A program made the position numbers and the translations under genes. From the NCBI GenBank assembly GCA_024508855.1, contig JANINJ010000042.1, forward strand, positions 62,001 through 126,000: a DNA stretch of 64,000 bases, in the 5' to 3' direction. The DNA is from Xanthobacteraceae bacterium (GTDB lineage: Bacteria; Pseudomonadota; Alphaproteobacteria; Rhizobiales; Xanthobacteraceae). The notes below the pieces were generated by a model that ran no database searches, was not told where the DNA came from, and saw nothing but the letters and a program-made list of their open reading frames with translations. This document shows positions 17,188-26,624 of the stretch, piece after piece (the stretch's first letter is position 1; each line of letters opens with the position of its first letter).

Positions 17188-18681
17188 TCAGCTTGGGCGG
17201 ACGGCGCGTCGGACGAGCGCGGCGTTGCCGACGGCGGCCTGCTGCTCGCTGCGGCCAAGGGCGGGTTTGGGAGATTTACCTGGTGCATTGAACTGTTGCG
17301 CAACCTCTGGCGGAGCTTTGCCCGGCACGGCCGGAGCGGGAGGCGCCGCCATGGCTGCGGGCGCGTTTTCCGGCCGCAGCGGCCGAGGCGCCGCGAAAAG
17401 AAATCCCTGCCCGAACCGCACGTCATAGTCCAGCAAATCGACGGCCGCACGCTCGCCTTCGATCCGGTCGGCCACCAGGTCGATACCGAACCGGCTGAGC
17501 AGGCCGGACAGGTCCGCCGCATGGATGTCCGAGGACGCCATTTTTTGCTGGTCGAGGAGCAGCGCCGCGGGAACCTTGATGTAGCGCACGCCGCGGTCTG
17601 CCAGTTCGCGCGGCTCCATGCGCAGATCGGTGACGTGATCGATGGAGAACCGGTAGCCGAGCTGCGCCAGCGCGGCGAGACGTTCACGCTCGGCCGGACC
17701 GAAGCCACGGAACGCCGCCTGCTTGAACTCAAGGATCAACGACGGCGCGACCGCGCGGCTGGCTTCGAGAAACTCGACGCATTTCGCGAAATTGGCCGGG
17801 CTGCTTAAGGTTGCAGCGGCGACATTGCAGAACACGCCGACATCCTTGTTGCGGACCATCAGGCGCTGCAGCACCTGCACGCCGCGCGACATCACCATGT
17901 GATCGATGCGTCCCATCAGGCCGGCGCTTTCCGCGGTCTCGATGAAATCGTCGGCGGTCAGGATCTGGTCGTTGCCGTCGCGCAGCCGCGTCACCGCTTC
18001 GTAGAAGCGCACCTTGCGTTGCGGCAGGGTAACGATGGGTTGCAAGTAGATATCGATGCGATTGGTCTCGATCGCATTCTTCAGTGCGGCGAGAATCCGC
18101 AGGCCGCCGTCGGAGGCCGGCAGCGCATCCAGATCGTCGTCGACATAGTCGTCTTCAACCGCAACGGGAACAGGGCGGAGCGGCGAATAGGCTGCGGCAG
18201 GCCTTGCCTGCGTCGCCGCGCTCGCGGACGCATGAAAGGTTTCGGCGGCGACCGTCGAGCCGCTGGCGATCAATCCCGACGACAGCACGTCGTCATGCGC
18301 GGCGACGGATTCGGCAATCTGGTTCACCAGCATTCCGAGTTCGCTGATCTCGCCGGACACCGCTTGAATGCGATCCTGGGTCGCGGAGTTCGACGACATC
18401 ACGCGGCTCTCGATTGCCGCGAGCCGGCGTCCGAAATCGCCGACCTGACGCGCGAGCTCGGCCGTGCCTTGCGAAAGATCGGTGATGTGGCCGTCGAGTT
18501 CGGGGCGGTCGCGCATCCGCATCGACACCGCGTTGTAGAGGATCATGAAGGTCAGCGCCGCCAGCGCGACAATGGCGGATTGCTGTCCATTCACCCCGGC
18601 GACCGCATAGAGCACGAGGCCGAGCGAAGCCGCGATCATGGCCATGCAGATGGCGACAAAGATGGTGGAAATCCGAACCAT
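17188..18681 (-). CDS. Membrane protein with a degenerate EAL domain
   Basis: A 497-residue protein with two N-terminal transmembrane segments (about residues 5-25 and 34-50), a coiled-coil region (85-135), a Pro/Ala linker and an EAL-type domain (about 195-425). Catalytic motifs are eroded: EAL reads EAV, and DDFGTG reads IDHVTD, losing one of the paired metal-binding Asp residues. QG(F)LF at the end of the domain is kept. It therefore may bind but probably not hydrolyse cyclic di-GMP. The Ala/Pro tail is disordered. The start with GGGGAAGA upstream was preferred to an ATG 16 codons earlier without a binding site. Confidence 0.82.
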   Translation of the reverse strand: MVRISTIFVAICMAMIAASLGLVLYAVAGVNGQQSAIVALAALTFMILYNAVSMRMRDRPELDGHITDLSQGTAELARQVGDFGRRLAAIESRVMSSNSATQDRIQAVSGEISELGMLVNQIAESVAAHDDVLSSGLIASGSTVAAETFHASASAATQARPAAAYSPLRPVPVAVEDDYVDDDLDALPASDGGLRILAALKNAIETNRIDIYLQPIVTLPQRKVRFYEAVTRLRDGNDQILTADDFIETAESAGLMGRIDHMVMSRGVQVLQRLMVRNKDVGVFCNVAAATLSSPANFAKCVEFLEASRAVAPSLILEFKQAAFRGFGPAERERLAALAQLGYRFSIDHVTDLRMEPRELADRGVRYIKVPAALLLDQQKMASSDIHAADLSGLLSRFGIDLVADRIEGERAAVDLLDYDVRFGQGFLFAAPRPLRPENAPAAMAAPPAPAVPGKAPPEVAQQFNAPGKSPKPALGRSEQQAAVGNAALVRRAVRPS

Positions 18682-18884
18682 GTCTTGCGCGTCTTCCCCG
18701 AGCGCTGCCGCAACAATCAAGAAGGGCATCGGGAAAAGCCTGCCCCAGCCTCCCGGATGCGTAATTCTGTCACTATCGCTGATTCGAGGCCGGTCGTATC
18801 GCTACAGGTGACCGGTAGCCCCCGGTATCTCCACAGGGGCGTTGGGGATAAGCCCGTTCGGCTTGCCGCTGTCGGCAGCCTAAG

Positions 18885-18912
18885 AGTTCCGCCGGCCCGG
18901 GCCGGCGGAACT
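18885..18912. terminator. Perfect 28-bp palindrome downstream of the aminotransferase gene
   Basis: AGTTCCGCCGGCCC followed by its exact complement forms a very stable hairpin 11 bases past the aminotransferase stop. There is no T-run on the minus strand, so it may stabilise the 3' end or act with Rho rather than as a classical intrinsic terminator. Confidence 0.5.
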
Positions 18913-18923
18913 GGCGCGCAGGG

Positions 18924-20270
18924 TCAGGCGACCGCGCGGATCACCTTGCCGACCTTCTCGACGATCTCGCCGACCTGGTCCTCGCTGACGATCAGCGGCG
19001 GGGTCAGCGCGATGGTGTCGCCGGCCACGCGGATCATCATGTCGTGATCGTGGAAGGCCTTGTTCAGGCATTCGAAGCCACGCTTGCCCGGGCCTTCCTT
19101 GTTCGCCGTCAGGTCGATGCCCGCGGTCAATCCGACCGTGCGGATGTCGACCACGTTCGGCTCGCCGCGCAGGCTCATCACCGCGTCGGCGAACTTCGCT
19201 TCCAGCTTGTTGGCGCGTTCGAACAGCTTCTCGTCGCGGTAGATATCGAGCGTCGCGAGACCGGCGGCGCAAGCCAGCGGATGTGCCGAATAGGTATAGC
19301 CGTGGCACAGCTCGACGGCGTAGTCGGGGCCGGTCATGAAGGCATCGTGGATGGTGTCGCGCACGATCACGCCGCCCATCGGCGCCGCGCCGTTGGTGAC
19401 GCCCTTCGCGAACGTGATCATGTCCGGCAGCACGCCGTAGCGTTCCGCGGCGAAGGCGAAGCCGAGGCGACCGAAGCCGGTGATGACTTCGTCGAAGATC
19501 AGCAGGATGCCGTGCTTCTGGGTGATCTCGCGCAGGCGCTTGAGATAGCCCTTCGGCGCCGGCAGCACGCCGGTCGATCCGGCCATCGGCTCGACGATCA
19601 CGGCGGCGATGGTGTTGGCGCCGTGCAGGTTGACGAGACGCTCCAGTTCATCGGCAATCTCGGCGCCCCATTCCGGTTCGCCCTTGCTGAAGGCCTGCTT
19701 CTCGCGATTGTAGGTCGCCGACAGGTGATCGACGCCCGCGAGCAGGCTGCCGAACATCTTGCGATTGTTGACGATGCCGCCGACCGACGTACCGCCGAAG
19801 CCGACGCCGTGATAGCCGCGCTCGCGGCCGATCAGCCGGGTCCGCGAACCGTTGCCGCTGATCTGGTGATAGCCGAGCGCAATCTTTAGCGCGGTATCCG
19901 CTGCTTCCGAACCGGAATTGCAGAAGAACACCTGATCCAGCCCCTTGGGCGCGAGGTCGGCGATGCGGCTGGCGAGTTCGAACGCCTGCGGAATGCCGAA
20001 CTGGAATGGTGGCGCGTAATCGAGCGTCTGCGCCATGTTGCCGATCGCGGCGGCGATTTCCTTGCGGCCGTGGCCGGCATTGGTGCACCACATGCCGGCG
20101 GCGGCGTCGATCAGCTTGCGGCCATCGGTGGTGATGTAGTGCATGCCCTCGGCGCCGGCGAGCAGGCGCGGGGCCTTCTTGAAGGCGCGGTTCGCGGTGA
20201 AGGGCATCCAGAACGCGGCAAGATCGTTCGGAACATTGACGGCGGGCTTGTTTGGGCTCTTGTCCAGCAT
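18924..20270 (-). CDS. Omega-amino acid:pyruvate aminotransferase (class III, PLP)
   Basis: A 448-residue class III PLP aminotransferase closest to omega-amino acid (beta-alanine):pyruvate transaminases. Recognisable features are the N-terminal FWMPFTANRAFK, the cofactor-binding CNSGSEAADTALK, the IFDEVITGFGR Asp that contacts the pyridine nitrogen, and the PLP Lys in TFAKGVTNG near residue 290. It would move amino groups from beta-alanine or other omega-amines to pyruvate. It is transcribed alone, away from the Tad genes. Exact substrate is inferred from family resemblance. Confidence 0.9.
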   Translation of the reverse strand: MLDKSPNKPAVNVPNDLAAFWMPFTANRAFKKAPRLLAGAEGMHYITTDGRKLIDAAAGMWCTNAGHGRKEIAAAIGNMAQTLDYAPPFQFGIPQAFELASRIADLAPKGLDQVFFCNSGSEAADTALKIALGYHQISGNGSRTRLIGRERGYHGVGFGGTSVGGIVNNRKMFGSLLAGVDHLSATYNREKQAFSKGEPEWGAEIADELERLVNLHGANTIAAVIVEPMAGSTGVLPAPKGYLKRLREITQKHGILLIFDEVITGFGRLGFAFAAERYGVLPDMITFAKGVTNGAAPMGGVIVRDTIHDAFMTGPDYAVELCHGYTYSAHPLACAAGLATLDIYRDEKLFERANKLEAKFADAVMSLRGEPNVVDIRTVGLTAGIDLTANKEGPGKRGFECLNKAFHDHDMMIRVAGDTIALTPPLIVSEDQVGEIVEKVGKVIRAVA

Positions 20271-20527
20271 TCGGGGTCCCTTTTCATTATCTGGCGCGTT
20301 CGGTGCGTGGCTGACAACCTAGATCGTTTTGATCGCCGGTGGAACATGTTGTGCGCTTCCGACGCGGTCTAATTCGGAAGTTTGCGGGAATTGCGTCGCG
20401 TCGGTGCGGCGCGTCCTGGTCTGCGAGGAAGCTCCGTAGTTCTACGGAAAGCGAGTGAATTATATACTCCAAATAGTTGTGTTATGAATTAAATATCGCG
20501 TAATGGTTGTGTGGCTCAATCGGCGAC
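20271..20527. other. AT-rich divergent promoter region, aminotransferase / tadE-like
   Basis: The part from about 20450 to 20510 is strikingly AT-rich (TTATATACTCC, GAATTAAATATCGCG) compared with the window. TTGTGT and TAATGG are 18 bases apart and could be weak -35 and -10 boxes for the tadE-like gene. No RNA gene is seen. Confidence 0.4.
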
Positions 20528-20965
20528 ATGACAAACGCCCGTCTCACGCTTCGCCGTTTCGCTGCATGTCGGCGCGCCGCTTCCGCGGTCGAGTTCGCGA
20601 TGCTGCTTCCGGTGTTCCTGATCCTCGTGTTCGGCATCGTGACGTTCGGCTCCTACCTCGCGGTGGTGCACGGCGTGCAGCAACTGGCGGCCGAAGCGGC
20701 GCGTTCGTCGATCGCCGGATTGACCGACAGCGAGCGCAGCAATCTCGCCGCCGGTTATGTCAGCGCCAACGCAGACGCCTATCCGCTGATCGACAAGACC
20801 AACCTCACGGTGAACGCCGCGACCTCGGCCGCGAGCAACAAGGTGTTCGTAGTGACCGTGAATTACGACGCCTCGCACATGTTCATCTATTCGCTGCCGA
20901 CTTTCGTGCCGATGCCGTCGCCGAGCATCGTCCGTTCGGCGGCGATTCCTTTCGGCGGCTACTGA
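20528..20965 (+). CDS. TadE-like pilus assembly pseudopilin
   Basis: A 145-residue TadE-family protein. The N-terminus has ACRRAASAVEFAMLLPVFLI: a short basic stretch, then a type IV prepilin-like E after the processing site and a hydrophobic helix (about residues 20-42). TadE proteins are minor pseudopilins of tight-adherence (Flp) pili. It is followed 13 bases later by a TadG-like gene; no other tad gene is in the window, so the pair is an orphan locus. The ATG giving the shorter N-terminus was chosen. Confidence 0.85.
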   Translation: MTNARLTLRRFAACRRAASAVEFAMLLPVFLILVFGIVTFGSYLAVVHGVQQLAAEAARSSIAGLTDSERSNLAAGYVSANADAYPLIDKTNLTVNAATSAASNKVFVVTVNYDASHMFIYSLPTFVPMPSPSIVRSAAIPFGGY

Positions 20966-20978
20966 GGGAGCGCTTTCG

Positions 20979-22640
20979 ATGTGGAAACTGGTGCGACGTT
21001 TCGCGGCCGACCGTCAGGGCAACATCGCCATCATGGGTGCCGGCTGCATGGTGCTGGTGATGGGATGCGCCGCGCTTGGCGTCGATGTCGGCACCGTGTT
21101 CGCCGATCGCCGCAAGACCCAGAGCGCCGCCGATCTCGCCGCGATCGTCGCCGCCAGCGATATCGACCACGCCGCCAATGCGGCGAAGGCGACGGTTGCA
21201 GATAATGGCTATCCTGCAAATGCCGTCGTTGCGGTCGAACTCGGCACCTATACTGCGGATGCCGCGCTGCCGCCGCAGGCGCGCTTCGTGACACCCGCCA
21301 CCGGCGTCGCCAACGCGGCGCGGGTGACGCTGGAAACGCAGACGCCGCTGTATTTCGCGCGCATGTTCTCCAGCAGTGATCGTTTTACGATCCGCACCAG
21401 CGCGACGGCGGCAAGTACGGCGGTGGCGTCGTTCGCCATCGGCTCGCGGCTGGTGTCGCTGAACGGCGGCCTGCTCAATGCGGTGCTGGGCGGGCTGCTG
21501 GGGACGTCGCTGTCGTTGTCGGTGATGGATTATCAGGCGCTGATCAGTACGCGCATCGACCTGCTGGATTTTCTGTCCGCGCTGGCGACGCGCGTCGATC
21601 TGACCGGCATGACCTATGACGAGGTGCTGAACAGCAACATCAAGGTGTCCGACATCGTCGCGGCGATGCTGACGGCGCAGCAGGCCGCCAACGGCGTCAA
21701 CGCGGCAACCGCGGCGCTGTCGCAAATCTCGCTCGCGCTGGCCGGTGTCACCACCAGGATCGTTCCCGGCAAGCTGATCGACCTCGGGCCTTATGCCAAT
21801 CTCGGCACTGGCGACAAGCCGCAGACCGGCGTCAGCGTTGGGCTGTACGACCTGCTGTCCGCGACCGGCGCCATCGCCAACGGCACGCACCAGATTGCGG
21901 CCAACGTCAATCTCGGACTGCCGGGCATCGCCAGCGTCAATGTGATGGCGACGATCGGCGAGCATCCGCAAGGCTCGAACTGGATCACGGTCGGCATGCG
22001 CGGCGCCAGCGTGCATACCGCGCAGACGCGCGTGCTGGTGTCGGTGCAACTGCTCGGCAGCGGCAGCGTGTCCGCGGTCAACCTGCCGATCTATGTCGAG
22101 GTGGCGTCCGGCACTGCGACGCTCGACGCGGTGAGTTGCGGATTCCCCAACGTCGACACCTCGACGGTCACGCTCGGCGTGACGCCCGGCATCGTCGATG
22201 CCTGGATCGGCGATGTGACGGCGGCGCAGATGAACAATTTCACCAGCAAGCCCAATCCGGGTCCGGTAGCGCTGGTCAATCTCGGCGCGGTGCAGGTGAC
22301 GGGGATAGCCCATGCCGGGATGGGCAACACCACGCCGACCAGCGTGAATTTCAGCTATGCCGATATCCAGTCCCAGACGAAGAAAACTGTCACGACCACC
22401 AGTTTCACGCAGTCGCTGACCGGAAGCCTGCTCGGCGATCTGGCGCTGACCGTCAAGGTCGGGCCGCTCGGCCTGTCAATCCCCGGCCTCGCGGGGCTGG
22501 TGAGCGGCATCATCGGAGGCGCGACCGGCCCGGTGGATCAGGTGCTGGCCTCGGTGCTGGCGACGCTCGGGATCGGGCTCGGACAGGCCGACGTCTGGGT
22601 TTCCGGCGTGCGCTGCGATCGTGCCGTGCTGGTGAACTGA
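20979..22640 (+). CDS. TadG-like protein with large extracytoplasmic domain
   Basis: A 553-residue protein with the TadG N-terminus: RFAADRQGNIAIMGAGCMVLVMGCAALGVDVG, a single membrane helix after a prepilin-like motif, then RRKTQSAADLAAI. The long exported part is rich in Ala, Gly, Val and Thr, with repeated short hydrophobic strands. It resembles DUF2134-type TadG proteins but lacks an obvious MIDAS/von Willebrand motif. It probably works with the adjacent TadE-like protein at the cell surface; function beyond that is unknown. Confidence 0.82.
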   Translation: MWKLVRRFAADRQGNIAIMGAGCMVLVMGCAALGVDVGTVFADRRKTQSAADLAAIVAASDIDHAANAAKATVADNGYPANAVVAVELGTYTADAALPPQARFVTPATGVANAARVTLETQTPLYFARMFSSSDRFTIRTSATAASTAVASFAIGSRLVSLNGGLLNAVLGGLLGTSLSLSVMDYQALISTRIDLLDFLSALATRVDLTGMTYDEVLNSNIKVSDIVAAMLTAQQAANGVNAATAALSQISLALAGVTTRIVPGKLIDLGPYANLGTGDKPQTGVSVGLYDLLSATGAIANGTHQIAANVNLGLPGIASVNVMATIGEHPQGSNWITVGMRGASVHTAQTRVLVSVQLLGSGSVSAVNLPIYVEVASGTATLDAVSCGFPNVDTSTVTLGVTPGIVDAWIGDVTAAQMNNFTSKPNPGPVALVNLGAVQVTGIAHAGMGNTTPTSVNFSYADIQSQTKKTVTTTSFTQSLTGSLLGDLALTVKVGPLGLSIPGLAGLVSGIIGGATGPVDQVLASVLATLGIGLGQADVWVSGVRCDRAVLVN

Positions 22641-22691
22641 GCCGCGCGCGGCCATCTTGCCGCCTCGCGCCTGCGCTGGTACCACCCGCGC

Positions 22692-24161
22692 ATGGCTGAC
22701 AAACCCAAAAAACCGCAAAAACTGAAGGCCCGCCTGCCGCGCGGGCTGGTCGATCGCACCGCCTCGGAGATTGCCGCCACCCGGCGCATGACCGAGGTGA
22801 TCCGCGAGGTCTATGAGCGCTACGGCTTCGAGCCGGTGGAAACGCCGGCCATGGAATACACCGACGCGCTCGGAAAATTCCTGCCGGATCAGGACCGGCC
22901 CAACGAAGGCGTGTTCTCGTTCCAGGATGACGACGAGCAGTGGATCTCGCTGCGCTACGATCTCACCGCGCCGCTGGCGCGCTATGTCGCGGAGAATTTC
23001 GACAACCTGCCGAAGCCGTATCGCAGCTATCGCGCCGGCTACGTCTATCGCAACGAGAAGCCCGGCCCGGGCCGCTTCCGCCAGTTCATGCAGTTCGATG
23101 CCGATACGGTCGGCAGCGCATCGCCCGCCGCCGACGCCGAGATGTGCATGATGGCCGCGGATGCGATGGAAGCGCTCGGCATTCCACGCGGCAGCTATGT
23201 GGTGAAGGTCAACAACCGCAAGGTGCTCGATGGCGTACTCGAAAGCATCGGCCTTGGCGGTGAGGAGAATGTGGGACGACGGCTGACGGTGCTGCGTGCG
23301 ATCGACAAGCTGGACAAGTTCGGCGCGGACGGCGTGCGTTTGCTTTTGGGTGAAGGGCGCAAGGACGAGAGCGGCGATTTCACCAAGGGGGCGGGACTCC
23401 CGAGCGCGGCTATCGAGCAGGTGATTGCATTTACGGATGGCAAGCCCGCCGGTGAGTCCAAGCTTCTCGCCGACGGACGCGACGAACTTGAACAGATTCG
23501 TTCGCTCGTGACCGCTGGCGGCTACGACGAGAGCCGCATCAAGATTGATCCCTCCGTCGTGCGCGGCCTCGAATACTACACCGGCCCCGTCTATGAAGTT
23601 GAACTCCTGCTCGAAACCAAGGACGAAAAAGGGCGCCCGGTGCGCTTCGGTTCGGTCGGCGGCGGCGGACGTTATGACGGACTGGTTTCGCGCTTTCGCG
23701 GCGAGCCGGTGCCGGCGACAGGTTTCTCCATCGGCGTGTCGCGCTTGCAGGCTGCGCTCACGATGCTCGGCAAGATCGACACCAAGCCGGACTTCGGTCC
23801 GGTCGTGGTGACGGTGTTCGATCGCGATCGCGTCGCCGATTATCAGAAGATGGTCGCCGAATTGCGCAACGCGCATATTCGCGCCGAACTCTATCTCGGC
23901 AACCCGAAGAACATGGGCAATCAGCTCAAATATGCGGACCGTCGCAATTCGCCTTGCGTGATCATCCAGGGCTCGGATGAAAAGGCGCGCGGCGAAGTGC
24001 AGATCAAGGATCTGATCGAAGGCGCCAAGGCGGCCGCCGCGATTGCCTCCAACGCCGAATGGCGCGAGACGCGGCCGGCGCAATTTTCCTGCGCTGAAAG
24101 CGAGATCGTCGCCAAGGTGCGCGAAGTGCTGGCGCGTCACGATGTGAAATGGGGAAACTGA
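22692..24161 (+). CDS. hisS: Histidyl-tRNA synthetase
   Basis: A 489-residue class II synthetase charging tRNA-His. Motif 2 appears in [18 protein letters not shown] (near residue 120). The histidine-specific signature [12 protein letters not shown] is near residue 293. Motif 3 is in [13 protein letters not shown] ... [11 protein letters not shown], and the C-terminal anticodon-binding domain follows. The Lys/Pro-rich N-terminus is common in this group. No binding site is obvious before the ATG, 51 bases after the tadG-like stop. Confidence 0.97.
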   Translation: MADKPKKPQKLKARLPRGLVDRTASEIAATRRMTEVIREVYERYGFEPVETPAMEYTDALGKFLPDQDRPNEGVFSFQDDDEQWISLRYDLTAPLARYVAENFDNLPKPYRSYRAGYVYRNEKPGPGRFRQFMQFDADTVGSASPAADAEMCMMAADAMEALGIPRGSYVVKVNNRKVLDGVLESIGLGGEENVGRRLTVLRAIDKLDKFGADGVRLLLGEGRKDESGDFTKGAGLPSAAIEQVIAFTDGKPAGESKLLADGRDELEQIRSLVTAGGYDESRIKIDPSVVRGLEYYTGPVYEVELLLETKDEKGRPVRFGSVGGGGRYDGLVSRFRGEPVPATGFSIGVSRLQAALTMLGKIDTKPDFGPVVVTVFDRDRVADYQKMVAELRNAHIRAELYLGNPKNMGNQLKYADRRNSPCVIIQGSDEKARGEVQIKDLIEGAKAAAAIASNAEWRETRPAQFSCAESEIVAKVREVLARHDVKWGN

Positions 24162-24174
24162 AATCGAGACGTCA

Positions 24175-24281
24175 TGCCCGCGTATGCGGGTATTCAGTAC
24201 TCCGCGGGATCGGTATCTTTCGTGAAGGTGGCGGTTACTGGATCATCTGCCTTCGCGGATGATGACGTCGGTGTTAAATGC
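24175..24281. repeat. REP-like element, variant of family A
   Basis: Arms CATGCCCGCGTATGCGGGTA then TTCAGTACT, and ACTGGATCATCTGCCTTCGC then GGATGATGACG, in inverted order between hisS and the tautomerase gene. They resemble family A arms but with different flanks. Confidence 0.6.
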
Positions 24282-24317
24282 TGTTGCCAACTACAAGATC
24301 AAAACGGGAGAACCGAA

Positions 24318-24521
24318 ATGCCTGAAATCACCGTGAGCATGGCCGCAGGCCGCACCGACGACCAGAAGGCCGGGATGATGCGCGACATCACCCAGGCGCT
24401 GGTGAAGAACCTCGGCGTTTCCGCCGATGACGTTGTAATCCAGATCAACGAAGCGCCGCTCAATCACAAGATGAAGGGCGGCAAGACCTTCGTCGAGCGC
24501 AAGGCCGCGCAGGGGAAGTAG
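24318..24521 (+). CDS. 4-oxalocrotonate tautomerase-family protein
   Basis: A 67-residue tautomerase. After removal of Met the N-terminal catalytic Pro (P2 in MPEITVSMAAGR) is exposed, as in 4-oxalocrotonate tautomerase, and the length fits one 4-OT subunit. The family interconverts enol and keto forms of unsaturated dicarboxylates; the physiological substrate here is unknown. The start is fixed by the essential Pro and by GGGAG upstream. A longer frame running into the preceding repeat was rejected. Confidence 0.9.
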   Translation: MPEITVSMAAGRTDDQKAGMMRDITQALVKNLGVSADDVVIQINEAPLNHKMKGGKTFVERKAAQGK

Positions 24522-24528
24522 ACCCGGT

Positions 24529-24650
24529 GTCATTCCTGCGAAAGCAGGAACCCATACATCGAGGACTCTCGGGATACGCGTGAGTCGCAACGCTTTCCAA
24601 AATTGCGAAAGTCGGTGGTTATGGGTCTCTGCTTTCGCAGGGACGACGCC
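24529..24650. repeat. REP-like element, family A, paired arms
   Basis: Left arm TCATTCCTGCGAAAGCAGGA then ACCCATA; right arm ATGGGTCTCTGCTTTCGCAG then GGACGACG. It sits between the convergent tautomerase and thioesterase genes. Confidence 0.8.
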
Positions 24651-24674
24651 GTATTTGCCGTGACGATCGACTGC

Positions 24675-25466
24675 TTATAAAAACATCGCGACGTTTTGCC
24701 GGCTCGCCATCACCGGTTGGCCGGCGGCATTCCATACCGTCATCGCCTGGCTGCTGTAGCCTCCCGCCGCCGCATCGGCGGTGGTGCGGACCATCCACCA
24801 GCCGTCGTCGGTCGCGATGGTGTCGGTCAGCATGTCGATGGCCCAGGTCATGGTGCTGATCGGGCCCGGCTGCTTCACCATGGCGAGCGCGGCGGGCGGC
24901 GGTGCGTCGGCGAGCGCCAGCAGCGACACCAGCGATGGCGTCAGTGCGGGATCGCGATGGCGCAGCCACAGCAGCATGGTCGGATCGGCTGCGCCGCTGA
25001 ACGGCTGTTCGCCACCGGCGCGACGGCCGTCGATATGCTGGAGGAAACGCAACGTCGACGGCGCGCGATCGAAGAAATTCGGACATCCATCCGGCGCATC
25101 GGCCTTCGGCGCCGACAATGCAGCACGACTGAGCGAGGAGGCGCGCGCCGTGCCGAAGCAGAACGTCGCCCGTGTCGCGAGCCCGTCCTCACCGACCAGA
25201 TCTACGCCGGCGAACACGGTCGACTTTCCGCGCCGAAGTTCGGATGGCGTCATGCGCAATTTTCCCGTCGCGGGGCCGATGAAAGCGAACTGCGCCGAGC
25301 GCAGTGGCGGCAGGTCGGCGAACTCGCGTTGCGCGGTCTCCAGGCAGATCGCAGCGGCGAGGCCGCCATAGATCGTGCGGCCCTGGGTCCAGTCGTCGCT
25401 GACACTCACCTGCCATGCCGCGCCGTCACGCTGCACGCCCTGCATCAGCTCGCTAAATTCCGTCAT
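24675..25466 (-). CDS. Acyl-CoA thioesterase family protein (double hot-dog)
   Basis: A 263-residue protein of the TesB-like acyl-CoA thioesterase group, with two hot-dog folds. Recognisable are TQGRTIYGGLAAAICLETA in the first repeat, PLRSAQFAFIGPATG, and the C-terminal TDDGWWMVRTTADAAAGGYSSQAMTVWN in the second. It would hydrolyse acyl-CoA esters to free acid and CoA. It is divergent from another thioesterase gene and shares its short promoter region. AGAAGGACG before the ATG decides the start over a longer frame. Confidence 0.87.
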   Translation of the reverse strand: MTEFSELMQGVQRDGAAWQVSVSDDWTQGRTIYGGLAAAICLETAQREFADLPPLRSAQFAFIGPATGKLRMTPSELRRGKSTVFAGVDLVGEDGLATRATFCFGTARASSLSRAALSAPKADAPDGCPNFFDRAPSTLRFLQHIDGRRAGGEQPFSGAADPTMLLWLRHRDPALTPSLVSLLALADAPPPAALAMVKQPGPISTMTWAIDMLTDTIATDDGWWMVRTTADAAAGGYSSQAMTVWNAAGQPVMASRQNVAMFL

Positions 25467-25606
25467 GGATCGTCCTTCTGAGTGGTCCAAAGCATGGATT
25501 GAATTATCATCATCATATATTGCGCTGCGGGAATGGCAATGCGCTGCAGCGGAGCACCATGCGAAACCCGCTTGCCGGCATTCGATGCCCGATCTATGCA
25601 AGGTGC

Positions 25607-26002
25607 ATGGATGCGCGCGATTTCATCAAGGTCGGCATGAGCGCCGAGCGGCTGCTGACGGTATCGGCTGACCGCACTGTCCGGCATTTCGTTCCGGCCA
25701 TGCCGGCAGTCTATGCGACGCCGATGATGATCCTCGAAATGGAAATGGCGTCGGGCGATGCGATCGGGCGATATCTTCCGCAAGGCTGGGTCACGCTCGG
25801 CACCGAGGTCGACGTGCGGCACCTGGCGGCGACGCCGGTGGGACGCGTCGTGCGTACCACGTCGCGCGTGATCGAGGTGGCGCGGCGGGTGATCCGGTTC
25901 GAGGTCGAAGCGTTCGATGGCGAGCGCCGTATCGGCGCCGGCCAGCACGGACGCGGCTTCGTCAACACCGTGGAGCTCTCGAAGCGCTTCGGCGTGGTCT
26001 GA
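25607..26002 (+). CDS. Single hot-dog thioesterase family protein
   Basis: A 131-residue hot-dog protein resembling fluoroacetyl-CoA thioesterase-like (FlK) proteins. Typical pieces are AERLLTVSADRTVRHF near the start, VYATPMMILEMEMAS, QGWVTLGTEVDVRHLAATPVG and a final GERRIGAGQHGRGFVN with a likely active-site His. An ATG at the family's normal N-terminus was used; an upstream extension of 36 codons has no counterpart. It is divergent from the double hot-dog thioesterase, suggesting a joint role in acyl-CoA turnover (inference). Confidence 0.83.
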   Translation: MDARDFIKVGMSAERLLTVSADRTVRHFVPAMPAVYATPMMILEMEMASGDAIGRYLPQGWVTLGTEVDVRHLAATPVGRVVRTTSRVIEVARRVIRFEVEAFDGERRIGAGQHGRGFVNTVELSKRFGVV

Positions 26003-26039
26003 CGCGCGTCTTTGGACGACGTTACACTATAGATTTTCG

Positions 26040-26585
26040 TTATTTCTTCGGCATCATCGCCTTCAGTTTCTGAAGGTCGTTGATGTTCATCTTGAAGCCG
26101 CCGGGCATCACCATGTCGCCGGCCTTCTGGTCCGGCTTGCAGGGGCCAAGCCATTTCGCCTCGATCGTCATCACCGTGTCGCGCGGCGCGCCGGCAGGGC
26201 CGCCTTCGTGATGCGACGTGACCTTCACGCTGTAAGCGGAGTTGAAATCGCCGTTGATCTCGGAGTGCGAAGTCATCTCCATGCCGTTGACGGTGCAAAC
26301 CGCATCGGCGACATAGCCCGCCGCCGTCTTTGCGACGTCCTTCTTGGAGCAGACTTCCTTGGCCATCGGCGAGAACGTCGAGGTCATCGCCTTGTCGGTG
26401 CTCTCGTCGGTGCACTGCTGCATGGTCATGCCCGGCACTTTCGAACTGGCCTCGACCATCTTGATTTCCCACAGCCCTGCCTTGCGGATCGGCATCTCGA
26501 CCGCGGCGGCCGCCGTCATCGTTGCGGCGGACAGCAGCAGCGCGGTGGCAAGATGCGGTGCAAGGCGGGGAAGCTTGAGGGTCAT
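26040..26585 (-). CDS. DUF3617-family periplasmic protein
   Basis: A 181-residue exported protein with a signal peptide (LATALLLSAATMTAAAA). The mature part matches the DUF3617 pattern: RKAGLWEIKM near the N-terminus, QQCTDESTDKAM, and paired cysteines (C58, C79, C97 and one near the C-terminus) likely forming disulphides. Function of the family is unknown. It is followed by another small secreted protein gene upstream on the same strand. Confidence 0.83.
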   Translation of the reverse strand: MTLKLPRLAPHLATALLLSAATMTAAAAVEMPIRKAGLWEIKMVEASSKVPGMTMQQCTDESTDKAMTSTFSPMAKEVCSKKDVAKTAAGYVADAVCTVNGMEMTSHSEINGDFNSAYSVKVTSHHEGGPAGAPRDTVMTIEAKWLGPCKPDQKAGDMVMPGGFKMNINDLQKLKAMMPKK

Positions 26586-26624
26586 GCGGCGCTCCCGGAT
26601 GAGTAGCCGATCAAGTTACCAATG

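Noticed and set aside
20287-20472. 61-codon minus-strand frame upstream of the aminotransferase
   Set aside because: Lies in the AT-rich promoter region, no ribosome site and no plausible protein features.
20883-22313. A 476-codon minus-strand frame opposite the TadG-like gene
   Set aside because: Shadow of the plus-strand gene; no homology, many His/Arg codons typical of reverse GC-rich frames.
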